Shown: positions 1 to 8,193, counted from the stretch's first letter. The stretch is DNA of 64,000 nucleotides from Marinifilum sp965230805 (GCF_965230805.1 NZ_OZ246019.1:1116001-1180000), one strand, 5' to 3'. Notes: generated by a model not told the origin, from the letters alone. Numbers and translations are program-made.

Positions 1-566
1 GGCTTATAATCAGCCAATTCAACTTTTTCCATCATCTGACCAATAACACCATCAGATAATATCATTGCCGGATTTAAATATTTAAATGAAAGCTCAAACC
101 CTAAGTCAACAAAATCATTCATTTCCTGAACAGAAGCTGGTGCTAATACGATTAGTTTGTAATCACCGTGGCCACCACCTTTTACAGCTTGGAAATAATC
201 TGACTGAGCAGGCTGAATTGTTCCCAAACCTGGGCCTCCTCTTACAATATTAACAATTAATGCAGGAAGTTCAGCACCTGCCAAATAAGTAATACCTTCT
301 GCTTTCAAACTGATACCAGGACTTGAAGATGATGTCATTACTTTCTTTCCGCAAGAAGCTCCTCCATACACCATATTAATAGCAGCAACTTCACTTTCAG
401 CTTGCAGAACCACCATACCAGTTTCATCTTCTGGCTTGCGGATCATTAGGGTCTCCATAATTTCGGATTGAGGAGTAATTGGATATCCGAAGTATCCATC
501 GCAACCACAGCGAACTGCTGCTTCTGCAATTACCTCATTTCCTTTCATTAAACGAACGTCTCCCAT
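1..566 (-). CDS. vorB: 2-oxoacid:ferredoxin oxidoreductase, VorB-type subunit (partial)
   Basis: The gene starts at the ATG at 566 and runs off the left edge, leaving about 188 N-terminal residues. The protein opens MGDVRLMKGNEVIAEAA and has the pyrimidine-domain signature GYPITPQSEIMETL, followed by QAESEVAAINMVYGGA and TSSSSPGISLKAEG. These are typical of the VorB/KorA subunit, which oxidatively decarboxylates branched-chain 2-oxoacids or 2-oxoglutarate to acyl-CoA while reducing ferredoxin in the cytoplasm. The ferredoxin subunit gene lies just upstream; the thiamine-diphosphate and gamma subunits would lie outside the window. VorB rather than KorA is the likelier label from the opening residues, but substrate cannot be settled from this fragment. 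Confidence 0.88.
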   Translation of the reverse strand, partial: MGDVRLMKGNEVIAEAAVRCGCDGYFGYPITPQSEIMETLMIRKPEDETGMVVLQAESEVAAINMVYGGASCGKKVMTSSSSPGISLKAEGITYLAGAELPALIVNIVRGGPGLGTIQPAQSDYFQAVKGGGHGDYKLIVLAPASVQEMNDFVDLGFELSFKYLNPAMILSDGVIGQMMEKVELADYK

Positions 567-617
567 TACGAATATTTTTATATTTTTTTTTGATTTCAGT
601 AATACGTACTCATTGTA

Positions 618-845
618 CTAGCTAGCCTTAGCTCTGTAAACTGTAATTACAGTATCAGGACAAACCAAACCACAGCTTGAACATCCAATACAAGCATCAG
701 GATTGGCCATATGAGCATAATGATACCCCTTACCATTAACTCCTCTTGCCAGTTCGATAACCGCTGTTGGACAAGACACTACACAAAGACCGCATCCTTT
801 ACATTTTTCGGTATCAACAACAATAGCACCTTTAAATTTTGCCAT
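618..845 (-). CDS. vorD: 2x[4Fe-4S] ferredoxin subunit of 2-oxoacid oxidoreductase
   Basis: This 75-residue protein carries two ferredoxin motifs, CKGCGLCVVSCP near residues 15-26 and CIGCSSCGLVCP near 52-63, enough for two [4Fe-4S] clusters. It is the delta or ferredoxin-like subunit that passes electrons from the thiamine-bound intermediate to soluble ferredoxin. It ends 51 bp before the VorB start on the same strand, the usual order in bacterial vor/kor operons. Length and motif spacing are normal. It could serve KorABCD instead of Vor; that depends on the missing neighbours. Confidence 0.9.
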   Translation of the reverse strand: MAKFKGAIVVDTEKCKGCGLCVVSCPTAVIELARGVNGKGYHYAHMANPDACIGCSSCGLVCPDTVITVYRAKAS

Positions 846-1035
846 ATTATTTATAATTAATAATTAAATATTTTCACTCTTCAAAGGTAACAAATAAAAA
901 GCGCTTAAATGCTTTCACTTACAATCTACCACCTCTTTAAGTCGACTGGATTTCAGCTATTTACAACCAAACACAGGAATTTACATCCAGTCTAAATAAT
1001 ATAATCTATTAAGGATTAAACCATTACACTCTTCG

Positions 1036-2388
1036 TTAGTTTAAGTTACCTTCTAACTGATGGTGTTTTTCAAATTCTTTCAACCTTAACTCAAGATCTT
1101 TGAGTTGACCCCGAGAAATTTGCGATACACATGCCCTCAATCCTTCCTTTAAGCTCCCTGTTTCATTTAAACAGATTGCTGAAATGCCATAATACAACAA
1201 TTCTTTATTCAAATCAGCTCCCGACATTCCAGGGTAGGAAACCGTAAAATAGAATCCATCTGCCAATGGAACATTTACATCGGTATCGTAAACCAGTTCG
1301 AAACCATTCTCAAGGAACATCTTTTTCATGATTTGGGCTCTCTCGCCATACTCTTTCACATCATTGATAAAATCAAAGCTTCCTTCGTTGGCAGCTTTCA
1401 ACATGGCGCAAAGCGCAAATTGTGCCGAATGAGCTGTTCCTGATGATAATGTATAGATGATTCTGTAGACAATGGTATATCCAAACTCACCAGTTCCTCC
1501 AAATCTTTTCTCCAGATTCTGGTATTTTTGCTGATACAGCCTATCCGAAATACAAAGCAAACCAATTCGTTGCCCTGCATAACTAAAAGCTTTTGAGCTC
1601 GAAATCATCAACACATAGTTATCGGTGTATTTTGCCACACTTGGTTGATAAGGTGCCACGCCTGGCTTACCCAAGTCGGAACGAAAATCCATAGCAAAAT
1701 ATGCCAGATCTTCCATTACTATGGTATCGTACTTATTAGCTAATTCACCAATAATTTTAAGCTCCTCTTCGTTAAAACAAATCCATGCCGGATTGTTTGG
1801 ATTAGAATAAATCATTCCGGCTATATTTCCTTTGCTAAGAAATTCGTCTAATTTTTCTCTTAATTTCTCTCCTCGATAGTTGTACACATCAAACGATTCG
1901 TACTTCTGTCCCATCACTTCAAGTTGAGTTTTCTGAACAGGAAATCCTGGATCGATAAATAAAACAGTATCTTTTTTAGGATCACAATTTCCGATAGCCA
2001 TAAATGCGGCATAACCACCTTGCATCGAACCAACTGTTGGAACCACACCCTCAGGCTTAAGGTCGATATTCATAAAGTTTTTTACGAAACGAGATCCTTC
2101 TTCCTTAAGTGCTTTCACACCTTCAAGCATTGGATAAGCAGAGGCAGCTCCTTCTTCCAAAGCTTTCTTTTCTGCCTCGATACCTACTTTTGCAGGTTTT
2201 AATCCAGGAACTCCCATTTCCATTCTAACAAACTTCTCTCCGCTTTCCTCCTGAATTAGATTAACAACTCGAACAATATCTCTAATGGTTGCATCAGCCA
2301 AATTACTTATTCCGCAAAACTCCAACTGCTTGTTAACAATTTCTTTATTTATAGGTGTGTTTTTCATCTGTTTATAATTTTTTCCCAT
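1036..2388 (-). CDS. PLP-dependent aminotransferase, class I/II
   Basis: This 450-residue fold-type I aminotransferase has the substrate/PLP motif SNPNNPAW (195-202), the aspartate region VMEDLAYFAMD (224-234) and the Schiff-base lysine in SSSKAFSYAGQRIG (K266). Such enzymes move an amino group between an amino acid and 2-oxoglutarate. Placed upstream of a 2-oxoacid:ferredoxin oxidoreductase and near an ADP-forming acyl-CoA synthetase, it probably supplies 2-oxoacids from amino acids; substrate is not readable. The ATG at 2388 opens MGKNYKQ; a second ATG at residue 8 (2367), after TATAAACAG, may be the true start because the same leader repeats at 2747-2850 where the first ATG is followed by a stop. 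About 190 bp separate it from vorD. Confidence 0.85.
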   Translation of the reverse strand: MGKNYKQMKNTPINKEIVNKQLEFCGISNLADATIRDIVRVVNLIQEESGEKFVRMEMGVPGLKPAKVGIEAEKKALEEGAASAYPMLEGVKALKEEGSRFVKNFMNIDLKPEGVVPTVGSMQGGYAAFMAIGNCDPKKDTVLFIDPGFPVQKTQLEVMGQKYESFDVYNYRGEKLREKLDEFLSKGNIAGMIYSNPNNPAWICFNEEELKIIGELANKYDTIVMEDLAYFAMDFRSDLGKPGVAPYQPSVAKYTDNYVLMISSSKAFSYAGQRIGLLCISDRLYQQKYQNLEKRFGGTGEFGYTIVYRIIYTLSSGTAHSAQFALCAMLKAANEGSFDFINDVKEYGERAQIMKKMFLENGFELVYDTDVNVPLADGFYFTVSYPGMSGADLNKELLYYGISAICLNETGSLKEGLRACVSQISRGQLKDLELRLKEFEKHHQLEGNLN

Positions 2389-2465
2389 TTGTTATATGGT
2401 AGTTGCAAGATCAAAATAATCATTACCATGGTACTTAATAATTATTTAAATCATGCTAGTTTCAT
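2364..2465 (-). repeat. Leader-type intergenic repeat, copy 1
   Basis: About 100 bp upstream of and overlapping the start of the aminotransferase gene match 2747-2850. Shared blocks on the plus strand include TTTCATCTGTTTATAAT, CAAGATCAAAATAATCATTA and TTAATAATTATTT. The centre, AATAATCATTACCATGGTAC followed by TTAATAATTATT, forms an imperfect inverted repeat around a perfect TACCATGGTA palindrome. A third, shorter copy is at 25733-25790. Function unknown; a duplicated 5' leader, a regulatory hairpin or a small mobile-element relic are all possible. Confidence 0.6.
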
Positions 2466-2695
2466 CTTTTATTTTTTTCGGTACTAAGTTTAAAAGTTTA
2501 CGATTTCCCCCTTTAACCACTGATTTTCTTTCAAATTTTAAGCATTTCTTATCACTTAGCTTACTAATTCTATGCAATTTTACGAATTTTAATAACAAAT
2601 TAAAACACAAACACCTTATTTGATTGTAATCTAAACAAAGTAATCGTTTTAGAGATTTCAATTCATTACGTCATTTCCTATTTTGCTTACAAATT

Positions 2696-2730
2696 GATAA
2701 AGGCTGACCGGAAATCCGTCAGCCTTTATC
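2696..2730 (-). terminator. Hairpin terminator downstream of flavodoxin
   Basis: A perfect 13-bp stem, GATAAAGGCTGAC, pairs with its complement across a 9-base loop. It sits about 120 bp past the flavodoxin stop codon on the minus strand, in otherwise gene-free DNA. Flanking sequence is A+T-rich but lacks a long T run, so termination strength is uncertain; the symmetric stem could act on both strands. Confidence 0.65.
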
Positions 2731-2746
2731 TTATCAATTGAAATTT

Positions 2747-2850
2747 CATCTGTTTATAATATTTATCTCATTTGTCAGATGTAAGCCTCAAGATCAAAAT
2801 AATCATTAGCGTGTGGGTTAATAATTATTTTAATCATGTTCGTTTCATTA
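2747..2850 (-). repeat. Leader-type intergenic repeat, copy 2
   Basis: The second copy of the repeat at 2364-2465 directly abuts the flavodoxin stop codon. The stem is better paired here: AAAATAATCATTA against TAATAATTATTTT, 12 of 13. On the minus strand it contains a 20-codon frame opening MIKIIINPHANDYF; copy 1 has a stop after the second codon and copy 3 has a one-base length change, so conservation of that reading frame is not supported. Confidence 0.6.
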
Positions 2851-3369
2851 TTCAAATTCTGGAAGAATAATCTCCAACCAGTTTTCTACCCTTTCCTCGG
2901 TAAGATCTGACTCAAAATCTTCATCTAATGGTAAGCCAACAAATCTACCATCGATAAAAGCACGTGATTCATTAAATTCATATCCTTCATCGCTAATTTG
3001 TCCAATTAGTTCAGCACCTGTTGGTTTAATGGTTTCCGCTAAATCTCCCATCGAATCAACAAAGAAATCAGCGTAAGCGATATGATCTCCCAAACCAAAA
3101 AGAGCTACCTTCTTTCCTTTCAGGTCTAACTTATTTAACTTTGGCAAAAACTCATCCCAATCGTTTACCGTATTCTCTGATGACCATGTGTGTTTGCCCA
3201 AGGTTGAAATTCCCAAAATAATATTAGAGTACTCCTTTAACTTATCAGCGTCGGTTTCTTTTACTAAAAATACTTCAACCTTTTTTGATATTATCTTTTC
3301 GGCAATAGTTTTAGCCACTTTATCTACATTCCCACCTTCAGGTCCGTAAAACAATCCAATTTTACTCAT
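2848..3369 (-). CDS. Flavodoxin
   Basis: This 173-residue protein starts MSKIGLFYGPEGGNVDKVAK, the beta-strand/FMN-phosphate loop opening of long-chain flavodoxins. It continues with ILGISTLGKHTWSSENTVNDWDEF (the W-containing 50s loop) and LFGLGDHIAYADFFVDSMGDL (the Tyr-containing 90s loop), both FMN-contacting regions. It would carry low-potential electrons in place of ferredoxin in the cytoplasm. The start is the ATG at 3369: an in-frame upstream ATG adds 21 residues with no flavodoxin similarity. The phosphate loop reads GPEGGNV rather than the usual S/T-x-T-G-x-T, losing its hydroxyl residues. Flanked by a membrane-protein gene and a terminator hairpin. Confidence 0.85.
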   Translation of the reverse strand: MSKIGLFYGPEGGNVDKVAKTIAEKIISKKVEVFLVKETDADKLKEYSNIILGISTLGKHTWSSENTVNDWDEFLPKLNKLDLKGKKVALFGLGDHIAYADFFVDSMGDLAETIKPTGAELIGQISDEGYEFNESRAFIDGRFVGLPLDEDFESDLTEERVENWLEIILPEFE

Positions 3370-3421
3370 AGGACAACATTTTATATTAGTGTGTTTTTTG
3401 TTTCGTCCTACAAAGTTAAAA

Positions 3422-4114
3422 CTATTTGACACTTTTCAAACTCGCAATGGCAAGTAATACGCCTAATACAATGCCCAACACTGCGGCAAACAAAACCTGA
3501 TAATCAGGAGGCAGTAAAAAAGTAATTGTATGTGCAGGAATCCAGAAAAATGGAATGGTTTTTTTAAAAACGAAGTTCCATTGAACATTCCAATTTAAAT
3601 TCACAAAAATTTCTGTAAAATTTATAGGCCGTAAAAAACCTACCAGTGTTCCTCCATTGTTTATAATATGCGTATCAGTAATTTTATGGAAGGTCATCAT
3701 AACTGGTGCATAAATCAAGTTCATAAAGGTACTAATACAGAATGCTACCAATAATTTATTTAACGTAAATGACTGTTTCATTGCTTCCGTAGCACTTTCG
3801 AGTCCAAGGTATGATAAGAAAACCGGTGTTCCTGTAGAGAAAACTATGAATGACAGTTTTATGGTAAGACCTAAAAAACCCCAAACAATGGCACGCGGAA
3901 GAATTCCAAATCCTTTTTGAATGTAATTTCCGGTTCTAATTCTTAAACCGATAATTTCTCCTATTGTTGCCAAAATTGCAAACTTAATAAAGCTGGTAAT
4001 CATACCATGCTCTTTATTAAAATCGATATAAAAATCGAATACTGTTTGAGATACAAAAAATGGCAAGAACAACAATATGAAGCCCAGCCAAAAAATGAAA
4101 TCTTGTTTTTTCAT
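3422..4114 (-). CDS. Polytopic membrane protein, function unknown
   Basis: A 230-residue protein with about five hydrophobic segments: near residues 6-22 (FIFWLGFILLFLPFFV), 40-58, 72-95, 125-145 and 205-225. I do not recognise a family with certainty; there is some resemblance to Mpv17/PMP22-type small membrane proteins, without a diagnostic motif. The start is placed at the ATG at 4114 (MKKQDF). Starting further up would add 44 residues read out of the miniature element at 4143-4277, which is not credible. It ends 52 bp before the flavodoxin start on the same strand, so the two may be co-transcribed. Confidence 0.65.
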   Translation of the reverse strand: MKKQDFIFWLGFILLFLPFFVSQTVFDFYIDFNKEHGMITSFIKFAILATIGEIIGLRIRTGNYIQKGFGILPRAIVWGFLGLTIKLSFIVFSTGTPVFLSYLGLESATEAMKQSFTLNKLLVAFCISTFMNLIYAPVMMTFHKITDTHIINNGGTLVGFLRPINFTEIFVNLNWNVQWNFVFKKTIPFFWIPAHTITFLLPPDYQVLFAAVLGIVLGVLLAIASLKSVK

Positions 4115-4142
4115 TGCTTGATAATAAAATGTTTTTGAATGC

Positions 4143-4277
4143 AAAGAGGCTGTCCAAAAGTCAAGTTTCAATGTAATTCTGAGAAAAATGAAGAATCTCT
4201 GCATTTGAGAATCAGATGTTTCACATTTTACAACATAACGTTGCATGATTTAAACTTGCTTTTTGGACAGCCTCTTT
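4143..4277. mobile_element. Miniature inverted-repeat element (135 bp)
   Basis: The ends are 26-bp inverted repeats matching at 24 of 26 positions; the left one reads AAAGAGGCTGTCCAAAAGTC and the right one ends GGACAGCCTCTTT. The interior holds no plausible gene and includes ATTCTGAG and GAAGAATCTC words of a kind that recur in Bacteroidota intergenic repeats. Size, inverted ends and lack of coding capacity fit a MITE mobilised by a transposase not present here. It lies 29 bp upstream of the membrane-protein start and 4 bp past the end of the small reading frame at 4281-4430. Confidence 0.75.
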
Positions 4278-4280
4278 TAT

Positions 4281-4430
4281 TTATTTTTCTGATTGCTCTG
4301 TATAGTTTTCGAGACCCTTAAAGAAACCTATTTTTACATCCTTCCATTTTATAACTATCCCAATTAAAAGGACAATCACAAAACTGATTAACATTTTCTC
4401 GTTCTTATTTAAATCTTTCCACTTCCTCAC
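4281..4430 (-). CDS. Possible small single-pass membrane protein
   Basis: Reading from the GTG at 4430 gives 49 residues: a charged start MRKWKDLNKNEK, a hydrophobic segment MLISFVIVLLIGIVI (13-27), and a polar tail ending YTEQSEK. An ATG at 4394 would leave 37 residues starting at the membrane segment. The arrangement of a basic start, one membrane helix and a charged tail looks real, but there is no recognisable family or ribosome-binding site. It lies 71 bp downstream of the acyl-CoA synthetase gene on the same strand, with its stop beside the miniature element. It could be the remnant of a longer gene cut by that element. Confidence 0.35.
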   Translation of the reverse strand: MRKWKDLNKNEKMLISFVIVLLIGIVIKWKDVKIGFFKGLENYTEQSEK

Positions 4431-4501
4431 AATCAGTATTTTTAAATCGGCTACTAATTAAGGGTATACTCCTCAATCTACAGCCATCAATTACTAATGT
4501 A

Positions 4502-6562
4502 TTATTCTTTTTCGATTCTGATACGAGCATCAACAGCTGTAACAGCATCCTTATTACCCAACAATGGGTTTAAGTCCATTTCGAAAATTTCAGGAGCAAC
4601 TTTCATTAAAGCTGCCACACGAGTTACTGCTTCAGCGAAACGATCTTCGTTAACCGGTTCCTGACCTCTAACTCCCTTGATGATTCCGTAAGAATTCAAT
4701 CCCCGAATCATTTCATGAGCTTCATGGTTTGCAATTGGAGCCAACGAAGCTTTTACATCCTTCAATACCTCGATAAAGATACCTCCTAAACCACACAATA
4801 CCATGTGACCAAATTTGTCCTCGCGTTTCGCACCAATAAATACCTCTGTTCCACTAAGCATTTGTGCCAACATTACAGCATAAGTATCTTTAATCTGCAT
4901 CATTCGTTTGAACTCAGAACGCACCGTTTCCTCATCTTTTACATTAAGAGTTACACCACCCACATCTGATTTGTGAACTGGCCCCACAACTTTCATTACC
5001 AAAGGGAAACCAATTTCCTTTGCCAAAGCTACGATCTCCTGTTCGGTGTCGGCAACGCCTTCTTTAGCGCGAGCAATACCAGCAGCATCTAACAAGTAGT
5101 GAATTTGCTCAGGACTTAAATATCCGTTATCAGCTTCGTCAACAATCTTACGAATTCCTGCAACATCAACATCAGGTAATGCAATTTCCTCTGGTTGTGG
5201 TTTTGGCGTATTATATACTTTTGCTAAAGCATCACCAAAAATTACTTCATCAGGGAAACTGGTTCTTCCTTTAGCCATGAAATGTGCAATTTCATCTTTC
5301 ACATTCACCACTGACGGAAGAATAGGATAAATTGGCTTTTTGCATTCCTTCATTTTTTCGTGAAGAAGATCGTATACATCGTAAACTGGGAACAATCCCG
5401 GACTACCAAAAATTACAGCCATAGCATCGATATTATCAAAGTCATTTTCACAAGCATCAATGATATCGCCCAATTGCTGTGCTGTACCTGTTGCCAAAAA
5501 ATCGATAGGATTTGAAACTGAAGAACCGGGATATAGTTTCTCTAACAAATCATCCGCTTTGGAACCATCAATATGAGGCACATCCAATCCATTATTCGAT
5601 AACGCATCGGTCAACATTACAGCCGGGCCGCCAGCGTGAGTGATTACAGCAATATTTTTACCTTTCAATTCAGGGTGCATAAAAATCGAAGCAACAGTTG
5701 CCAACTCCTCGCGTCCGCTACAACGAACAATACCTGCTTTTTTAAATAATGCATCCACCGCAACATCAGAACTAGCCAAAGCACCAGTATGCGATGATGC
5801 GGCACGGCTACCTGCTTCGGAACTACCTGATTTTACCGCTGCAATTTTACATCCTTTGCGAATGAGTGATGAAGCATGCTTTAACAACATTTCAGGCTTA
5901 TCGATATTCTCAATATATAGAAGTTTCACCTTAGAGCTTGTTTCAGAATCGAAACTTTCATCCATGTATTTTAATATCTCCTCAACACCCATTTGTGCAG
6001 AGTTACCTACGGAATAAACGCTAGAGAACGATAATCCCTTTGGAACGCCCGACTCCATAATAAATACGGCAGTAGCACCAGAACCAGAAATAAAATCACA
6101 TCCTTTAGGATCTAAAGAAGGAATTGGAGTGGTAAAAACACCATTGTAATTAGGGTTTAATACGCCCACACAGTTGGGGCCAATTAGTGATCCTCCTACT
6201 GAATTTACTGTTTTTACAATTTCTTTTTCCAGTTTTGCTCCCTCCTCATTCTCTTCGCTAAATCCAGCAGAAAGAATAATAAAAGCACGAGTGTTTCTTT
6301 CTTCAGCTAAAAATTTAATTGTTGAAGGACAAAACTTAGCTGCAATGGCTAGAATTGCCAAGTCAACATTTGGTAGATCTTTAGGATCTTTAAACGACCT
6401 AATTCCTTGTACCTTATCCAATTTTGGATTTGCCACATAAAGTTCGCCTTTAAAATTTCCATCAATCAAATTCTTTAAAACCTTTCCACCAGGCTTTTGC
6501 ACATCGTCGGAACCACCAACTACAACTATACTTTGGGGGTTAAGTAATTGTTCGTTTATCAT
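4502..6562 (-). CDS. ADP-forming acyl-CoA synthetase (fused alpha-beta)
   Basis: A 686-residue fused NDP-forming acetate/acyl-CoA ligase. In order: a CoA-binding Rossmann domain (residues 5-130, VVVGGSDDVQKPGG), succinyl-CoA-ligase-like domains (about 150-450) with the phosphohistidine motif SSHTGALASS (H258), and an ATP-grasp domain (about 480-680) with GFPLVMKVVGPVHKSDVGG. The enzyme turns acyl-CoA, ADP and phosphate into the acid, CoA and ATP, conserving energy from acyl-CoA made by the nearby 2-oxoacid:ferredoxin oxidoreductase. Length and gene fusion match bacterial enzymes. A TAnnTTTG box lies 33 bp before the start. Which acyl-CoA it prefers cannot be told. Confidence 0.88.
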   Translation of the reverse strand: MINEQLLNPQSIVVVGGSDDVQKPGGKVLKNLIDGNFKGELYVANPKLDKVQGIRSFKDPKDLPNVDLAILAIAAKFCPSTIKFLAEERNTRAFIILSAGFSEENEEGAKLEKEIVKTVNSVGGSLIGPNCVGVLNPNYNGVFTTPIPSLDPKGCDFISGSGATAVFIMESGVPKGLSFSSVYSVGNSAQMGVEEILKYMDESFDSETSSKVKLLYIENIDKPEMLLKHASSLIRKGCKIAAVKSGSSEAGSRAASSHTGALASSDVAVDALFKKAGIVRCSGREELATVASIFMHPELKGKNIAVITHAGGPAVMLTDALSNNGLDVPHIDGSKADDLLEKLYPGSSVSNPIDFLATGTAQQLGDIIDACENDFDNIDAMAVIFGSPGLFPVYDVYDLLHEKMKECKKPIYPILPSVVNVKDEIAHFMAKGRTSFPDEVIFGDALAKVYNTPKPQPEEIALPDVDVAGIRKIVDEADNGYLSPEQIHYLLDAAGIARAKEGVADTEQEIVALAKEIGFPLVMKVVGPVHKSDVGGVTLNVKDEETVRSEFKRMMQIKDTYAVMLAQMLSGTEVFIGAKREDKFGHMVLCGLGGIFIEVLKDVKASLAPIANHEAHEMIRGLNSYGIIKGVRGQEPVNEDRFAEAVTRVAALMKVAPEIFEMDLNPLLGNKDAVTAVDARIRIEKE

Positions 6563-6594
6563 TTTTTGTTGTTTATAATTTTGCGAATTTTCGA

Positions 6595-6602
6595 CAAATA
6601 TA
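6595..6602 (-). promoter_or_regulatory. Bacteroidota-type -7 box, acyl-CoA synthetase
   Basis: The minus strand reads TATATTTG, a full match to the TAnnTTTG -7 box of Bacteroidota housekeeping promoters, 33 bp before the ATG at 6562. No TTTG -33 box occurs 19-21 bp upstream, so support is partial. Confidence 0.4.
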
Positions 6603-6978
6603 GTAATAATCCGCTCCTATAATATTGATTTACCAAACAATCCATAAGTAAAAAACATTTTATTGCTTATTAATGATATTATTTAGCCTCTGTAGGAAAA
6701 GTACTGATTTTCAGAAGTGATTGATATGAAAGCTTCAAAGAACAGGGATTGGGATTTTTAATAATCCGGGAGTTGGCTTGCAAACACCAATTTAGAAATA
6801 CAGCTGCCTTGATTTGCTTCAACCAATTTCGAGGATCATCCAAAACAGGTTAATATTTATTAAGGAAGAATAAACTCTTAAGGACAAATGAAGGAGATTG
6901 AATTAATGGCAATATCAGTATTAAGTGTGTTTTATCCCAAAATATACCGCATGGCACAAAAAGCTAGAATTTTATAAG

Positions 6979-6986
6979 TATTTTTG
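6979..6986 (+). promoter_or_regulatory. Bacteroidota-type -7 box, hydE
   Basis: TATTTTTG matches TAnnTTTG and stands 27 bp before the HydE ATG. The -33 position lacks TTTG, so this is a candidate only. Confidence 0.35.
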
Positions 6987-7013
6987 CCAGCGAAACAACA
7001 GATATAAAATGAA

Positions 7014-8105
7014 ATGTCAAAAGGTACTCAAGAAATTCTGAAACAAGATTCTTTAACAAGAGATAATATAATTCAACTCTTAAAATCTACTGGCGAAGAT
7101 GAAAAAGCTTTGTTTGCTAAATCTTCGGAAGTAAAACTTAAATACATTGGAAAAAATGTGTATTTCCGTGGATTGGTCGAATTCTCGAATATCTGTAAAA
7201 AAGATTGTTTATACTGTGGAATCAGAGCAAGCAACAAAAATGTTGATCGATACGATATTGCTGATAAAGAAATACTAAAAGCAGCCAAATTTGCCTACGA
7301 GAACAATTATGGATCACTGGTTCTGCAATCGGGAGAAAGACATGACAAGGAATTTGTTGACAGAATTGAAAACCTTTTGAAAGAAATTAAAAATCTCAGC
7401 AATAAGGAGTTGGGAATTACGATTTCACTTGGAGAACAAACAAAAGAAACCTATCAACGCTGGTTCGATGCAGGAGCGCACCGCTACTTGTTAAGAATTG
7501 AATCGAGCAATCGTGAATTGTACGAAAAAATACATCCAAATAATAATAAACACTCCCACGAAACAAGACTTAAATGCCTGAAAAGTCTTCAGGAAATAGG
7601 GTACCAAACCGGTACGGGTGTTATGATTGGTATTCCTTTTCAAAGCTATGAGGATTTGGCAAACGATCTATTGTTTATGAAGGAGTTTGACATCGATATG
7701 GTTGGTATGGGACCTTTTATAGAGCACGATGAAACACCAATGTATAAATATCGCGATCAACTGATGAGTTTAAATAATAGGTTCAGACTCACCCTAAAAA
7801 TGATTGCTGTGCTAAGAATCATGATGAAGGATATTAACATTGCTTCAGCTACAGCTTTACAAGCAATCGATCCATTGGGAAGAGAGAAAGCATTGCGAAT
7901 TGGTGCCAACATCATCATGCCAAATATTACACCTACAAAGGAAAGAGCCAATTATCTATTATACCAAAACAAACCTTGTATCGACGAAGGCGCAGATGAC
8001 TGCACCAACTGCATGGAAGCCAGAATCAACATGGCAGATGGGGAGATTGGCTATGGTGAATGGGGAGATTCAAAGCATTATGTCAATAGAAGAAACAATT
8101 CTTAA
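7014..8105 (+). CDS. hydE: [FeFe]-hydrogenase maturase HydE (radical SAM)
   Basis: This 363-residue protein has the radical-SAM motif CKKDCLYCG (C61, C65, C68) after NVYFRGLVEFSNI, followed by YRYDIADKEILKAA-like helices of the BioB-type barrel. It has the HydE block GVMIGIPFQSYEDLANDLLFMKEFDIDMVGMGPFIEH in its middle and a C-terminal cysteine group CIDEGADDCTNC that fits the auxiliary Fe-S cluster. HydE acts with HydG and HydF to build the 2Fe subcluster of the H-cluster in the cytoplasm. The client hydrogenase HydABC lies 8 kb away and HydG is the next gene on the other strand. HydF is not in this window. Length is normal. Confidence 0.93.
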   Translation: MSKGTQEILKQDSLTRDNIIQLLKSTGEDEKALFAKSSEVKLKYIGKNVYFRGLVEFSNICKKDCLYCGIRASNKNVDRYDIADKEILKAAKFAYENNYGSLVLQSGERHDKEFVDRIENLLKEIKNLSNKELGITISLGEQTKETYQRWFDAGAHRYLLRIESSNRELYEKIHPNNNKHSHETRLKCLKSLQEIGYQTGTGVMIGIPFQSYEDLANDLLFMKEFDIDMVGMGPFIEHDETPMYKYRDQLMSLNNRFRLTLKMIAVLRIMMKDINIASATALQAIDPLGREKALRIGANIIMPNITPTKERANYLLYQNKPCIDEGADDCTNCMEARINMADGEIGYGEWGDSKHYVNRRNNS

Positions 8106-8193
8106 TCATCTTTATGCATGTCGACTGTCTTTGAATACAGGTGTACAAAGTTTCCAAGTATATTTTTCAAAAGCTAATGCCCTATTTACCTGA

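Larger units (their letters stand above)
6563..7013. other. Divergent intergenic region, no convincing gene
   Basis: These 451 bp separate the divergent acyl-CoA synthetase and HydE genes and hold candidate -7 boxes for each (6595-6602 minus, 6979-6986 plus). A 29-codon plus-strand frame at 6888-6977 is too weak to call. No repeats or structured RNA were recognised. Confidence 0.5.

Noticed and set aside
2446..2661. 71-codon minus-strand frame
   Set aside because: A/T-rich Lys/Leu-rich sequence with no family features; it ends in the repeat copy and looks like chance.
2775..2837. 20-codon peptide MIKIIINPHANDYF inside the leader-type repeat
   Set aside because: Copy 1 has a stop at codon 3 and copy 3 a frame change, so the frame is not kept between copies.
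4115..4246. 44-residue N-terminal extension of the membrane protein at 3422-4114
   Set aside because: It is read from the miniature element and intergenic DNA.
6888..6977. 29-codon plus-strand frame before hydE
   Set aside because: Too short, no motif, no sign of conservation available.
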